A stretch of DNA of 64,000 nucleotides, taken from assembly GCA_026874595.1 (NCBI GenBank), contig CM049318.1, forward strand, positions 60,484,250 through 60,548,249, written 5' to 3'. Numbering within the stretch: the first letter of the stretch is position 1; each line of letters begins with the position of its first letter. The translations under genes were made by a program, and so were the position numbers. This document shows positions 33,841-46,508 of the stretch, piece by piece. Under the pieces are notes generated by a model that was not told the origin of the DNA, searched no databases, and was given only the letters and a program-made list of their open reading frames with translations. The stretch comes from Sipunculus nudus. Its lineage: Eukaryota; Annelida; Sipuncula; Golfingiida; Sipunculidae.

Positions 33841-34158
33841 TATCTGCAAAAATTTGTTTTGGCGGATACAAATACTGGTAACAGGTTGAATGTGCAAGCT
33901 GTTCATTTAAATATTCATGCTGCATTCAAACCAAGAATTTTCAGTGGGTTTTTCAGTGATGTCCTGTCATAATCTCGTATGAAATCTGGTACAAGTGTAT
34001 AAAGTACACATTTAATAATGACAGGGAAGTGAAGTATGGGGAGGGAATATGGTTGGCAACTTTTAACAGCTTAAAATGCAGTTTGCCTGGGGATCCATTT
34101 TTCATAACCATGCCTTTGAACCAGTGTATCATTTCTTCACAACTATCTCAATCACCAG
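33841..34158. other. Intergenic sequence
   Basis: Nothing recognised. Confidence 0.4.
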
Positions 34159-34163
34159 TGCAG

Positions 34164-34355
34164 GGGCGTTTCCAGGATTTAGGAAAAGGGGGGGGGGGGT
34201 GTGTCCAACCCAGGAGGACTAATGAAAATCCTTAAAAAAAGGTCATCAGGTCCGGAAAAGAGGGGGTCCAGGCCGCAATATTTCGTCTAAAACCCTTCAA
34301 AAAAGGTTGCTCTGGATGAAAAAGAGGGGGGGTCCGGACCCCTGGATCCGCTTCT
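34164..34355. mobile_element. G-rich MITE, 'caggggcg...ggatccgcttctg'
   Basis: Left end CAGGGGCGTTTCCAGGATTT, right end CCTGGATCCGCTTCTG; the reverse complement of the right end (CAGAAGCGGATCCAGG) matches the left imperfectly. 'cagtg' is present on both outer flanks. The interior is rich in G runs. Probably the same family as 32466-32740. Confidence 0.6.
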
Positions 34356-34416
34356 GCAGTGTCCCTTCTGATCAGTTTGTCATCTTCAGGAAGCATGACA
34401 TAAAATCATTTCATAT

Positions 34417-34480
34417 TACAGTGAAACCCCGGGCTGCGGACACCCCTCTGGGGCGGACACCTTTCTCAGCTCTCCTCAAA
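34417..34480. repeat. Single mariner-like end
   Basis: 'ttacagtgaaaccccgggct' followed by 'gcggacacc' resembles one end of TA-flanked MITEs that start TACAGTGAAACC. No opposite end was found. Confidence 0.35.
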
Positions 34481-36281
34481 TCCCATCATTTCACAAGACT
34501 TCCTCAGAAAACAAACTTCCCATCAACTCACTACCTATCTCAAAATCCATTCCATCATGCCACAACCTCCCATCATGCCCCAAACCCTTCCCTCAGAAAA
34601 CAACTTCCCATCACCCCTTCTCAAAATCTATTACTTCATGCCACAACCAACTCATTATGTGAAACAAAGAACAAATCAATTAAGTAAGATTTCTGGTTTA
34701 TTATTAGCTTCATATAAATCTCTGTATACATTCCACGTGAAACAAATGCCACGCAGAAATTTACCATAATAACAGAGCAACTAAATAGTGCTGCAGCTTT
34801 TTAATCAGTGCAGTATACCTTTATGTACAAATCATGGTACACCCTCAATGTTGTCACAGTCAACTGTATCCCCTGTGACAAAATATTAATTTAATAAGAT
34901 ATTAACTTTTAAATATTTTTGAAATTTTTAATTTACATGTATTTTCACAATGCTACATACTCAGCTTTCTATAGGTTAACCATGCATACTGAAAAGTAGT
35001 TGTTTCAGATGTGTATTCGGATGTATCTGGTTTGTGCTGAGCAAGCGATATTCCACACCATATACCAGTTTTCATATACCTTGCTCACACCAACCATATT
35101 TTAAGGTTTTAAGGGATACAGAACCAGCTAAGATTAAGGGTTTCCTACCACCATGACAGCTCTTAGATGTCTGTTTAATTTTGCAATGATAACTGGTATA
35201 CTGTGACCTTACATCTGGATGGATCATTTTTAGTATACCTTGGCCAGTTATGAGCTTACATTAAATAACTGCAGATGGGTCAGCTTGTTAACACTCAAGG
35301 CAGTGCTCGGGTCAAGTAAGGTATACAGTGTTTGACATTACAGATAAGCTGCAGAGTGGTAGATAACGGTAATGGTAAGTTCAAAGAAACACTGCAGGGA
35401 TTTACAAATATCTCTTAGTAAATGGGTAATAATGCCAAGTTCCACTGACATCTTATTCACTCTATGATCTATGTATAAATAACAGCTACACATATCACCA
35501 ACTAGTAAAATAGCATGTTCACCTAATGGAAAATGCTGATTCTTGTACCTAATTGCTTGGATGCACATCACATGTAACGACAGCAGCTGAGTGATAACCT
35601 CGCAACGTCAAATTGGTCTTCAGGTATATGACAGAACCAGATTAAACCTGGGTCGCTAATACTGATGGGTCGGGACTTTCACTTTCAAGAAATATTGATT
35701 TTTTCAAAACTGCTTCTACACAATTGGTGATCATTATAAGAGACTGTATGAAATTATTATATGTAATAAAATATTTGTAAACACTGCAGCTTTTTACATA
35801 CATTCCACCATGTGGCACAATAACCAATAACTGAACTTCTCATCATTGTCTGCGGTATTATAATTAACATTATTAATATGAACAAGATGGATGTGATCTC
35901 ACACAGATATTAGTGTTACACAACAGGGACATGTCAAACAGAAACTGCTTACTTTACATAGAGTGAGGAACTCAAATCTACAGCACAATTCAAGCTTCAA
36001 AAGCTTTATAAAAGCTGGCAAGGGATCTTTAAATAAAGCTGTTATTTTTAAGCATCAACTTTTCTGTAAAAGCAAGTCTGGCTAATCTCCTGATATTTAC
36101 AATGTAATTTTTGGCTAATCAGGTTTTAAATTAAGTGTGAATTAGTAAATAAGCATATAATCTGATTTAATTAATCCACCTTCTACAAAATCCAAGTATG
36201 TTACGTTCCTGTGACAGTGACACTTGCACACAGACAGATCTGCAATCCAGTTCTAGTTTGTGTAGTTTTCAACTTGGATCA

Positions 36282-36378
36282 ATGGTCACAGCTGGTATTG
36301 GAGGGTCACAGCTGCTATTGGAGGGTCACAGCTGGTCTGGGAAGGTCACAGCTGCTGTGTGAGCATCACAGCTGGTAA
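36282..36378. repeat. ~24-bp tandem repeat with ggtcacagctg
   Basis: Five consecutive copies of 'ggtcacagctg' or a close variant at about 23-25 bp spacing. Each contains CAGCTG, an E-box. Confidence 0.8.
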
Positions 36379-39300
36379 CCAAGGAGACCCTCAGTATACA
36401 TATTGCCCATACTCATGTCATGATCAATATTAATTTACATTATACAATCATCTTCCTATCGTACGGAGTCCTGGGCAAATATATACATATGAATACAGTG
36501 GATACAAAAGAATGAATAATGCTGATTAAGATACAGGCATCGGTGATCTTAGGTTTCTCAATGACTAGAAATTCAGATCCTTTGTTAATGATACATCAGA
36601 TTACTGACATGCCCAAAGATATACATACATAAAAATGCCTATGATACAGAACAAGCTGGCAGGATATCTTGAGGGGGTTTACATAATATTCAGTGTGCTC
36701 CCAATAACACAGTATTTCATCTGTATCATCATCATCATCATCATCATATAAAAATAATATCTGGACCAATTCCTGATGTTATGACCATTTCCAACTTAGC
36801 TGCTAATATAATTTCAGCCAAGAAGTGTACAGTTTTATAAGATAATATAACAAATTTATGGCTATATATTATTGTTTTATTAATAACATAATTTCATCTT
36901 ATTTACAATAAATTTACCATAATTTTTGTGAACTGTTTCTTCAATAAGAAATGCCAATGTGACTAAGATTAAAACATATCCAGTAGTTTGTATGTTTATT
37001 TAAATTACATGTCATGATATTTATATATATATATTTTATATATATATATAAGCACAGTATATATGAAGATGTTTTCAATTAATGGGAAAACTATAAAATA
37101 ACCAGTTTTAGTATTTGCATAAACTGGTTTCATTTTGAGTTAATTTAATACATAAATAATCCATGATCACATCAAACTGAAATTGTCTTGTACCCAGAAA
37201 CTATAAATAATTTAGTTTTCCCTGGGTACAATTCCTGAATCATTTTTCATGAAGCAAATAGCCCATGTAACAACCTTCAACAGGACAACTGGGTGGTCTA
37301 AAAAGCCACCAAGGTGAAACATTAAACAATTCAACAGCCTCACAACACAATTATCACAAGCCAACTAAAACAGGCTTATACAGGTGGGCCTAACCAAGAT
37401 GTTCTGCTAGAAACAAGCACACACACATACACACATGCAAACACTCAAGTCTCGCTGCACACACTGGACCACAGTGATAGTGGTGAAGCTACATGTCTCA
37501 GCTGTCAATCACAGTCTTATTTAGATGATTAGTGAACTGTATGAGCATTATCACTCTCATCAATACAACTGCTGATAGAAAACTGTAACTGTGTTCATAT
37601 TTACAGGGTTAAATTTTCAAGATTTCCATTTTCAGTGTTGTGAGAACTCCATTTTCACTCATTGCTGTAATAAAATTGGTTATCCATACAAATCACAACT
37701 CACTGTGTACGTCACACCATTGCATGTTTGTTAATAAAGCTTTTGACTCTAGTCAAAATGGCAGGAAGTTGATGAGTTCACTTTGGTGATGAGGATAATA
37801 ATCAAACACAAGAGTATATCCATTATTATATAAACTATTTAGAACAATTTCATGAGGACACACGGAAACCTGAAACGAATGGAAATTCTCTTTAATTACT
37901 GAGAGAAAATAAAACAGATTAAATTTGATTTATGAGGCACCACTGAAAGTTGGAATATGCATGCAAATCACCCACATGATCAATGTGTGAATAAATTTGG
38001 AGAAGATACCTGACAGACTTTGCCACTAAAATATATAACAAAAATGTGACTAAATGCCTTAGTAATGGAGTCCTGAACTCTGGTCTGAGGACCATAAATT
38101 AGTAATATGAATTTGCAACCAGGTGGCAGTGCCTATCCTAGGTATTGCCATGTGGCTACAGTAAGTCTTATTAGCTTAACTGATTGGGCCAGTCTCAATC
38201 CTGGATGAATGGAAAGACAGACAATTGGACATATAAGTAATTACTTTTGACTTGGTCCCAAACAGCTGGTTGAGCATTTTGTAAAATACTACAGTGCCAC
38301 TGAGTATTTCAAATTCTTCTGACTTTATTTGTAATAACATAATTAAGAAGTTTTTTTTATGGAAGAGTAGAAGATGGCAAGTGTTTTGTTTTTCCCTTCC
38401 GTGACATCATGTGCATACTATTAACAACAGATCATATGAATAAAGCTGAGAACACATAGCTTCATCACTAACAAACAGAGGTACAGAAATTACAGCTAAA
38501 ATTACATGCAGGATAATCTAAATCTGAACGCATTGTTTACTATTGAACAATATGACTGTACACGATTGATACAAAACTTCGTTATACACGCCAGGTGAAT
38601 ATGTCACACCAGAAGGACTCACACCTGCATCATATACAGCTTCTCAAATGTACAAACTGCACACCTTAATGGTGTAAATAAAAAATACCAAATGTACAAA
38701 ATCTACAGCACTGAGCAGTTAAAGCCAGAGTAGGAGTGGCAGCCAAACAGCCTCACAATTATCAGTATAGTTCATTCCACTACCCCTGTCCATGTTTTTT
38801 TTATCACTATTATTTTTGGGAAGTCAAACTGGCCAGACAAAGCTTCTACTAGGCACAGAAGAGGGAAATGTGTAATTTTTTGCACCATACATTGTTACGA
38901 AATAAATACCAGCCTGAACCTCTGAGTCAGGGTGCGACTTGTAATAAGGATGCGACACCTGCAAGGAACTGTACGGAAGTATTCATTAAACAGCCTCGTT
39001 CACTTGTCTGTGTATATATATTATCTGTGATATATGGCGTCTCTGATGAGTGACCTCTGTATATCCTCAAAGAAAGCGGTAATGAGGTGTGATGCAACAG
39101 TGATGAGCTTGAAAAAAACAAGTATCACTTTAAAAGTGTTCTGCAGTTCTTGATAATTGGTTCTGCACTTATGACTGCATCTTTTGTATGTAATGTCCTC
39201 TTATGACATCATCACTAATTGCTGCCAAGTCAATTTCATTTGGACAGCTAACTGTGGAATCGGTACACTAAATCAAGTGAGTGTTGATTTTTCTCAATAC

Positions 39301-40309
39301 TTAATTACAAGTTTTCCTCTTTCAGCCTTTCTTGCAAAAACGATTTAGGCTTGGGTTCCTTAAAAAATAAAATGCCAAAAATCAAGTGGACAGGGGTAGT
39401 GGAACGGACTATAGTATCAGAGAAGCAGATGTTCCTTGTGACAGCTACTGCAACAGGTGACAACAGCCAGTAATCAATATTTGAACAACTCATGATCATG
39501 TTGGATGTTTCACATACAAACCATGTATGACCAGTGAATCTGTGTCCTTGAACTGATAAAAGATCTTTAAAGGACTACTATCACCCGCTGGGTCCATTAT
39601 ATTTACAATGATATCATATTTTACCTGCATTGTACTTTATCTTTAAAAGTGAGGTCCCTGTTGGATACCTCGAGATTGTATTTCAGTTGACAGTACAAAC
39701 ATGACTGACTCACTATACCTGAAACAGAGGAAACACCAATCACTATGCACAGGCTGGTGGAAAGCTCTTTTTCTGATAGCTTGGGGATCAGTCCTTAAAT
39801 ATTGTACTGAATGGCAGCAGATTAACAGTTAGGTTGGCTCTTTAATTAAATCTAATCAAATTGAACATGGGAATTACTTTAAATAAGACTCATTAAGATA
39901 ACATGTTCAACTTTGGATGTCTGAACGAATATTTATGATATCTGCCTGATGACAATTGCCATGTTTTCTAACAGATTTGCTAAATGAAGGATTCATTCTT
40001 CATTCCTGGTTTAATATCTCAATATAGTTATCCATATTGTCTCTTTATTGATCTGATCATTTTCATTGGTGTTCTCATACATTTCACTGTCTTATTATAT
40101 TATTTTTCTAGTCTTTCCAATGTTTTACTGATCTGATTACAATTTTCATTTGGCTGACATGATCACCAATTTTTACTAAGCTGGTGAAATTTGTACACAG
40201 ATGGTCACATTCTTTCCCCTTTCTGACAGGAAACCTGTTGTGGTTCCAATGATACACAATGCTCCAATGATTTCCTGGGAGTCAAACTTAGTGGCTCATA
40301 TAACATCTG

Positions 40310-40520
40310 CTTTGATTGGTTAGCACTTTTGCAACATGGTCAATCATTGGACAGTTGTGACACAACCATCGGACCTAACATGCTCTTTCTTAGATGATTG
40401 TGACACAACAAAATCTAAAACGATTCTTCATTGGATGAAAGTGCCACAACAAATAAATGTAACGCAGTTTCTCATTGGATTATTGTAACACATGATCACT
40501 TCTCCACTCTAGTGATTGGC
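40310..40520. repeat. Degenerate ~55-bp repeat
   Basis: The words 'tcattgga', 'attgtgacacaac' and 'gtgccacaac' recur four to five times just downstream of the PTPN4 stop codon, in what may be its 3' UTR. Confidence 0.5.
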
Positions 40521-40657
40521 TGAGCTGGCTACACACTGGTGCTTGTGGTGAGGCTGCCAGGTGACTGTGGGCATGCTTTGGAAGCCGGGCCAGGCTGTGT
40601 GTGGACGAGGGTTTCTGGGGCTGGTTGGGGGCTGCAGTCAGACTGCTCCCTGTATTG

Positions 40658-40698
40658 TCACCTGGACTGGTATTCTGGGAGTGGCTTCACGAAACCTT
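40658..40698 (-). CDS. PTPN4: PTPN4 last coding exon
   Basis: 41 nt, acceptor 'ctttttcag'. Completes the glutamate codon and reads [12 protein letters not shown] then TGA at 40658-40660. Human PTPN4 has EGFVKPL at the same place, so the C-terminus is secure. Confidence 0.93.
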
Positions 40699-43600
40699 CT
40701 GAAAAAGGATAAATATACTAAATGTTTCATCACACGTTGATATCAACCTATTCCAAAATGTGAGAAAATGACTGAATAATAGACATTGTAATATTTAAAT
40801 CTCACATTAAAGTTTAATGTTGGTTGATTATGACCCTATCAACATTATCATTAAACTACAACCATTAAACCACTTTTTCATACCAATCAGTTTCATTGTG
40901 GTTATACCTCCACACAATTTCCCTGGGCTACATGGTTGGTTTTTCTGTTAGCAAATGAACTCAGAAATTATGAATAGATTATGATGACACTTTCTGAAGG
41001 GTTCGGGTAACATTCAAGGAACAACCCATTGAAGTCTAAATTTAATCTGGGTCACCATAATGTTTTTAATTCAAAGGATTCTTTAGGTATATAAGGGCAA
41101 TTTCTATATCCCAGGCAAGGGCCTCAGCCATTCACTAGAATTAGGAACCACCTTTGTTCTATAACTGACCTATGATGCAACCATGCATGTAGTTGGTGAG
41201 CTGTGACATATATTAATTCATATGTGTAGCACAAAGTTTAATAATGATCCTTGTGATGGTTGTTGTCTATAACTGTTTTCTAGTATATTTAACATGCAAT
41301 GTTACAACAACCATGGAAATGCTACATAAATGCAGGATGCAAGAACGAAAGATATACAACATCTGTTGAACAGAACAAAAGTTATATACAACATCTGTTA
41401 ATCAATATAACCTGTATATCTGCAATGGCAACACACTTATTGTTCTCTTTATTATTCTTTTATATGGTATTGCACCTGCATATCGGAACCTGCAGTCTAT
41501 AACAAATTGGAATTCAAGATTCCATTCATAATACAACACAAGTATGCATGTAAAAAGAGACATTTCACTCTGTCTATTTTCTTCAGCTGATGAGTTTCTG
41601 GTAGTGGATGAAATCTTAATTTCAATAATGAACATCAGCTCCACAACTGATTATCAACAGAATATAAATTTTAACAGGAGAATCTTTTCAATCTTTTTAA
41701 ATATCTGCCCTTGACCTCAAATTAGTTGTAGTTAGTGAGTTTTTTCATCCTTGGTGTCAGCCCCCTTGAAAATGTAGTGCAAAATCTTGTTGTTTAAATT
41801 TTGGCCACCAGATGGCCTTGGTTTACAAGGAAGAACCTAGTACATCTAAACATCTTTCTCAGTGAAAAGAACACCAAGTATAATGTCATGTGACCCTTAC
41901 AATACTGTCCTTTCAACACCTGATAACATAGGGCTGTGCCTAGTATATAACACCTGTATTGTATTTACTGTAATATTTCTGAATACATGTAAACACGTAC
42001 CATTGTGGACTCTAAGGATGGCTTCACATACAAATTTGTATTGGCTCTGAAAAGTGGAAGTGAAAATATGGTCAACATACATCAGTGCTTCACCTGATAC
42101 AACTTGGTACAAGTCAATAGTGGTCTCTACTGCAATAATGTCAGTGTGCAAATAAAGTAATTACAAGTATTATAGTAAACATTTTATAGAACATACAATT
42201 AGGGCTATATATAGCTGTACAGCAAGACTTGTTTATAAATCCTCATAGCAATGGCATGAATCTTTTTTTTATTATTATTATTATTATTTCATTTACATAC
42301 TGACAAATTTAAGGCACAACTTTTTTTAATGGCTGTTTCTGATGAAACAGGTAACATTCTTTTAATTTTGTGCCTTTAGGAAGATTCAGAACAGATATTA
42401 AAACATATAATTCAGTACTGCTGAATTACTCAACACAAAATATTTTCACATTCAAAATTAAAATTAATGAAAAATATTTTATTTTTTTCTTAATAATGAT
42501 ATCAACATTTTTTAAAGACAAATATGCAAACAAGTAAAAAGGACCTCAATACAAACAGGCATGTTCTGTAATATATTTCTACATGTTGTTCACTAGCTGT
42601 ATAAAAAAATATATAAAATTTTGAAGAAAAAGTACTGCCTACTTACAGAATTTTGTATAAGCATTGCTCGCTGGTCTCTCATCTGTCTGACGATGTCTAG
42701 TGGATACACCGGCTGGTTGGCCTCAATTAAACACATTGCTGTTTCCATAGTGATCAGCACACCTGTCCGGCCGATGCCCGCACTGATAAAGTAAGCACAT
42801 AAATTTATGTAATATATATCAGATAGTTTATCTATATAATAAATAAAAAAGTGAGCAAAAAGATAATGCGAATAATTTTTGGAGTAAGCCAGATCATATT
42901 TATAGAAGGACATTGTTGATAAAGATAAGAAAGAAGAAAATATTCAAGTTATGTAAACAATGTTTTGTGTTTCAATCATAAGCTATGTTTGGGACTCTGT
43001 GATCCAATATTGAAGGTTTTGTTAATGATAGCAATTACCAGCCATACAGAATATTGCTTATACAGATACTCTTGTGCGTGGAGGCAATAAATGACTGCCT
43101 GTTTGAAAACTGCAGGCAAACAACTAGTGCTCCCTAGCGTCCAGCCAGACCAGCCCATTCATTTAATACAGCAGTGCAGGCACTGGAAATAGTGTTTTTA
43201 ATTGCTGATCATTCTGATGCTTAATATTTATCATATTAATAACGCTGTGTTAAAACATATTACAGAAATATGAAAAGAAATCAGAAATTGCTGCATTTGG
43301 CATGGTTTGTATTAGAATTTGATCTTGAATCAACTGCCTTGTATGAAAATGTAAGGGAAATGTACACAGGGTCTTTCAGTCATTGATAAAGAGCAAATTT
43401 TACAAGTTTCTTCAATTGTCGTACATTCTGGTACCAAACAAATTTAACCTTGTATTTATTCAATATCACACTAATTAACTAGAATACAGGTAGTCAACAA
43501 GCGACTATGTGTATCCATCAAATAACAGAGGCATGGGTAAAGTAAGGCATCAAATGTTCCTGACATAACATAACTCCAAATTTGTGACATCAGTGATGCC

Positions 43601-46456
43601 AATTAAACTCCCCATATATTGGCAATTTTCACCAAAAAAAGATTTACAGATGGATACATGCAAACATTCAGGCCGAGAAACAAAACCACCACTAATGAGA
43701 AAATGGGTAGTGATTATTTTCCAAGATAGATGGACATGCCAAATTTCAGACCAATACATTGAACCACTCCTGAGATATGAGCAATCTTCACCCAAAGCAA
43801 ATGTACCAATTGATGCCAAGCAAAAACCATTGCAGAGAGTGCCACCAGTCTTGAGTACAAGATGGAGGTATTGAAGATGGATATGTAAAATATCAGACCA
43901 ATACATTGTACCACACTCCTGAGATATGAGCATTTTTCACCCTATGCAAACGTATGGATGGACGCAACACAAAAACTATTGCAGATGGCGCCACCAGTCT
44001 TGAGTAGGAGATGGAGGTATTCAAGATCTATGGACATGCACAATTTCAGCCCAATGTATTGAACCAATCACTAAGACAAACAGATGGCAAATGTATGAAT
44101 GGACACGACACGAAAATGATTGTAGATGGCGCCACCAGTCTTCAGTTAAGGATGGAGCAATCCAAGTTTTATGGACATGAAAAATTTCAGCTTAATACAT
44201 TGAACCACTCCTCAGATATGGGCTGTTACCACAAAGACACCCAGATTCATACTGCACATAAAGAATTGCAGGTGGATTCACATGTCTTTGTCAGGCACTA
44301 CTACATAGGTGAACAAATAACTATACCAGGAAAATCGGTAGAAGGGTCTCAGAGGAGTCCTCCGGAAATGATTGCTGTGACGGAACCCAGTGAAAAACAT
44401 AACATCAGTCCATAGTGCATATAAGCTAACAAAGTGGGGATTGTCAGTTTCGTCTGTGCAAATGAGTGTCCGGCTGAATCACTTTTGCCTGCACAAACAA
44501 GCTTCCTATTGCCCAAGCCGGTTGTTTTTTTCCTCCATCTACATGAGAAGCTGCATTAGCAATTTCCTGTTTTGAAACTGACAGGTACTGCTTTTAGTAG
44601 ATAAGCTTTATTACCCTCATCCTTTGAGACTAAACTGATACAAATTTTATGATTATAGCAATCCACAACACCTAGTGTCAGTCACCACCAACAGATGTCA
44701 CTAGAGTATTGTTAATGACAGAGCTGCTGTAGTATGCTGGTGCTGTCATCATCATGCACATTTTTTCCATGTGCTTAATTACTGAGCATCATGAATGTCT
44801 GGTGTGTTTGGGTGAAATAAAACAGCACTGCAGATTTGTCCAATTATTAAACCTGATACCAGTAAGGGACTCTGACAAGATCTTTGCCATTATAAAGAAA
44901 TTATATTTTCAATTTGAGATATGACTTGTGTGATTTTTTTTTGTTCCTGTACCCGACCCAAACACTTAAGTGTCATTCTTTGCATATAGATGTCACTAGT
45001 CTAGTGAGGAAGGTCTGCTGAATTCCACTCAAATAAGTTAACACATAAACAACAGAACCCTAAACTGTTCAATATGATATACAACATTTCTGTATCATCA
45101 TTTTTATGATATTTGTATGACTGAATCTTCCTATTTTTTTTAAATACAAGTGAACCACAATCTATATATTTATTAACAGGGAAAAACTGGTCTGGGATTG
45201 TTCTGATGTAATGCATCTTTCACCTGCAGTGGACAATGGTGGGTTCCACCATTCCTGTTCGATGCTGTCGTACTCGTATCACAAATTGGAGGAAGTCGCT
45301 GCTGTCTTCAGGCACTCCGTGGTCAGGCCAGGCAATGTACTGCATCTGTGTGATATGCCTCTCCTGGCCTCCGTCCTACAATGCATCACACAAACAAAAC
45401 ATGTCACATACAAAACATGTCACATGGTCACATGAAAATATGTCACACAGTCGCATACAAAACATTTCACATGGTCACATGAAAATATGTCACACTGTCA
45501 CACACAAAATATTTCACATGGTCACATGAAAATATATCACACTGTCACATACAAAACATTTCACATGGTCACATGAAAATATGTCACACTGTCACATACA
45601 AAACATTTCACATAGTCACATGAAAATATGTCACACTGTCACATACAAAACATTTCACATGGTCACATGAAAATATGTCACACTGTCATACAAAACAAGT
45701 CACATGATCACATACAAATTAAATCATATGGTCATATGGTCACATACAAAACATGTCACATAAAAATTACACATAATTACTTTGTCAATAGAGTCCTGGT
45801 GAAATTAAGCACATTTGTTAACAGATTTGTCTCTCTCTCTTTAGAAGGTTATGTTTTGCTCATGCCTAACTAGAAACAAGGAAACACATTTTCCAGTTTA
45901 CTTTGATTACTGGAATTGCTGGGAACCTCACATTAGATGAAGATCACAAAAAGTTACCCGATGGACATTAGCATATGAAATATGTACAGAAATGTCCATA
46001 ATTAACATGCAAAATCATTGGAAACTGCCAGGAACTTTTACTTATACACACAAAAACAATGTCTGGTCATGGGTATCTGTCAAACAATTCAATACAATTT
46101 TTTTCTGAGTAATTTTGTTAAACTTTTTTTTTACAAGGATAGGTCCATGGCCTGTTGGTGGCACTGTCTTTATTATAAAATGAGGATGAGGGTATCCATA
46201 TGATAAGAATGATGTGTTATTATTAAGACTTATGATTTCAGGTTTTATATGCCAGGGTCAGGGTTGGGTCCAAATACTTTTAAAATAATCGATTACAAAT
46301 ACAATTACTTTTAAAAATAATCGATTACAATTACAAATACTTTTGTGTTTTCAAAAAAGTAATCAATTACAATTACAAATACTTTTTAAAGTAATTGCCT
46401 AGAAAAAATCCATCATACTATACAAACACAAGTCTCCTGATAAAAACAAATTATGT

Positions 46457-46508
<52 letters not shown>

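Larger units (their letters stand above)
34693..40657 (-). other. Downstream region of the PTPN4-type gene, possible long 3' UTR
   Basis: Almost 6 kb past the PTPN4 stop lacks the transposon ends and large arrays that crowd the rest of the window. At its far end the minus strand reads 'aataataaaccagaaat' (about 34691-34706), a good AATAAA poly-A signal. Long 3' UTRs are common for this gene type. Small repeats inside: about 36282-36378, 36727-36748 (ATC)n, a TA run near 37020-37050 and a degenerate repeat at 40310-40520. No other gene is recognised. Confidence 0.35.
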
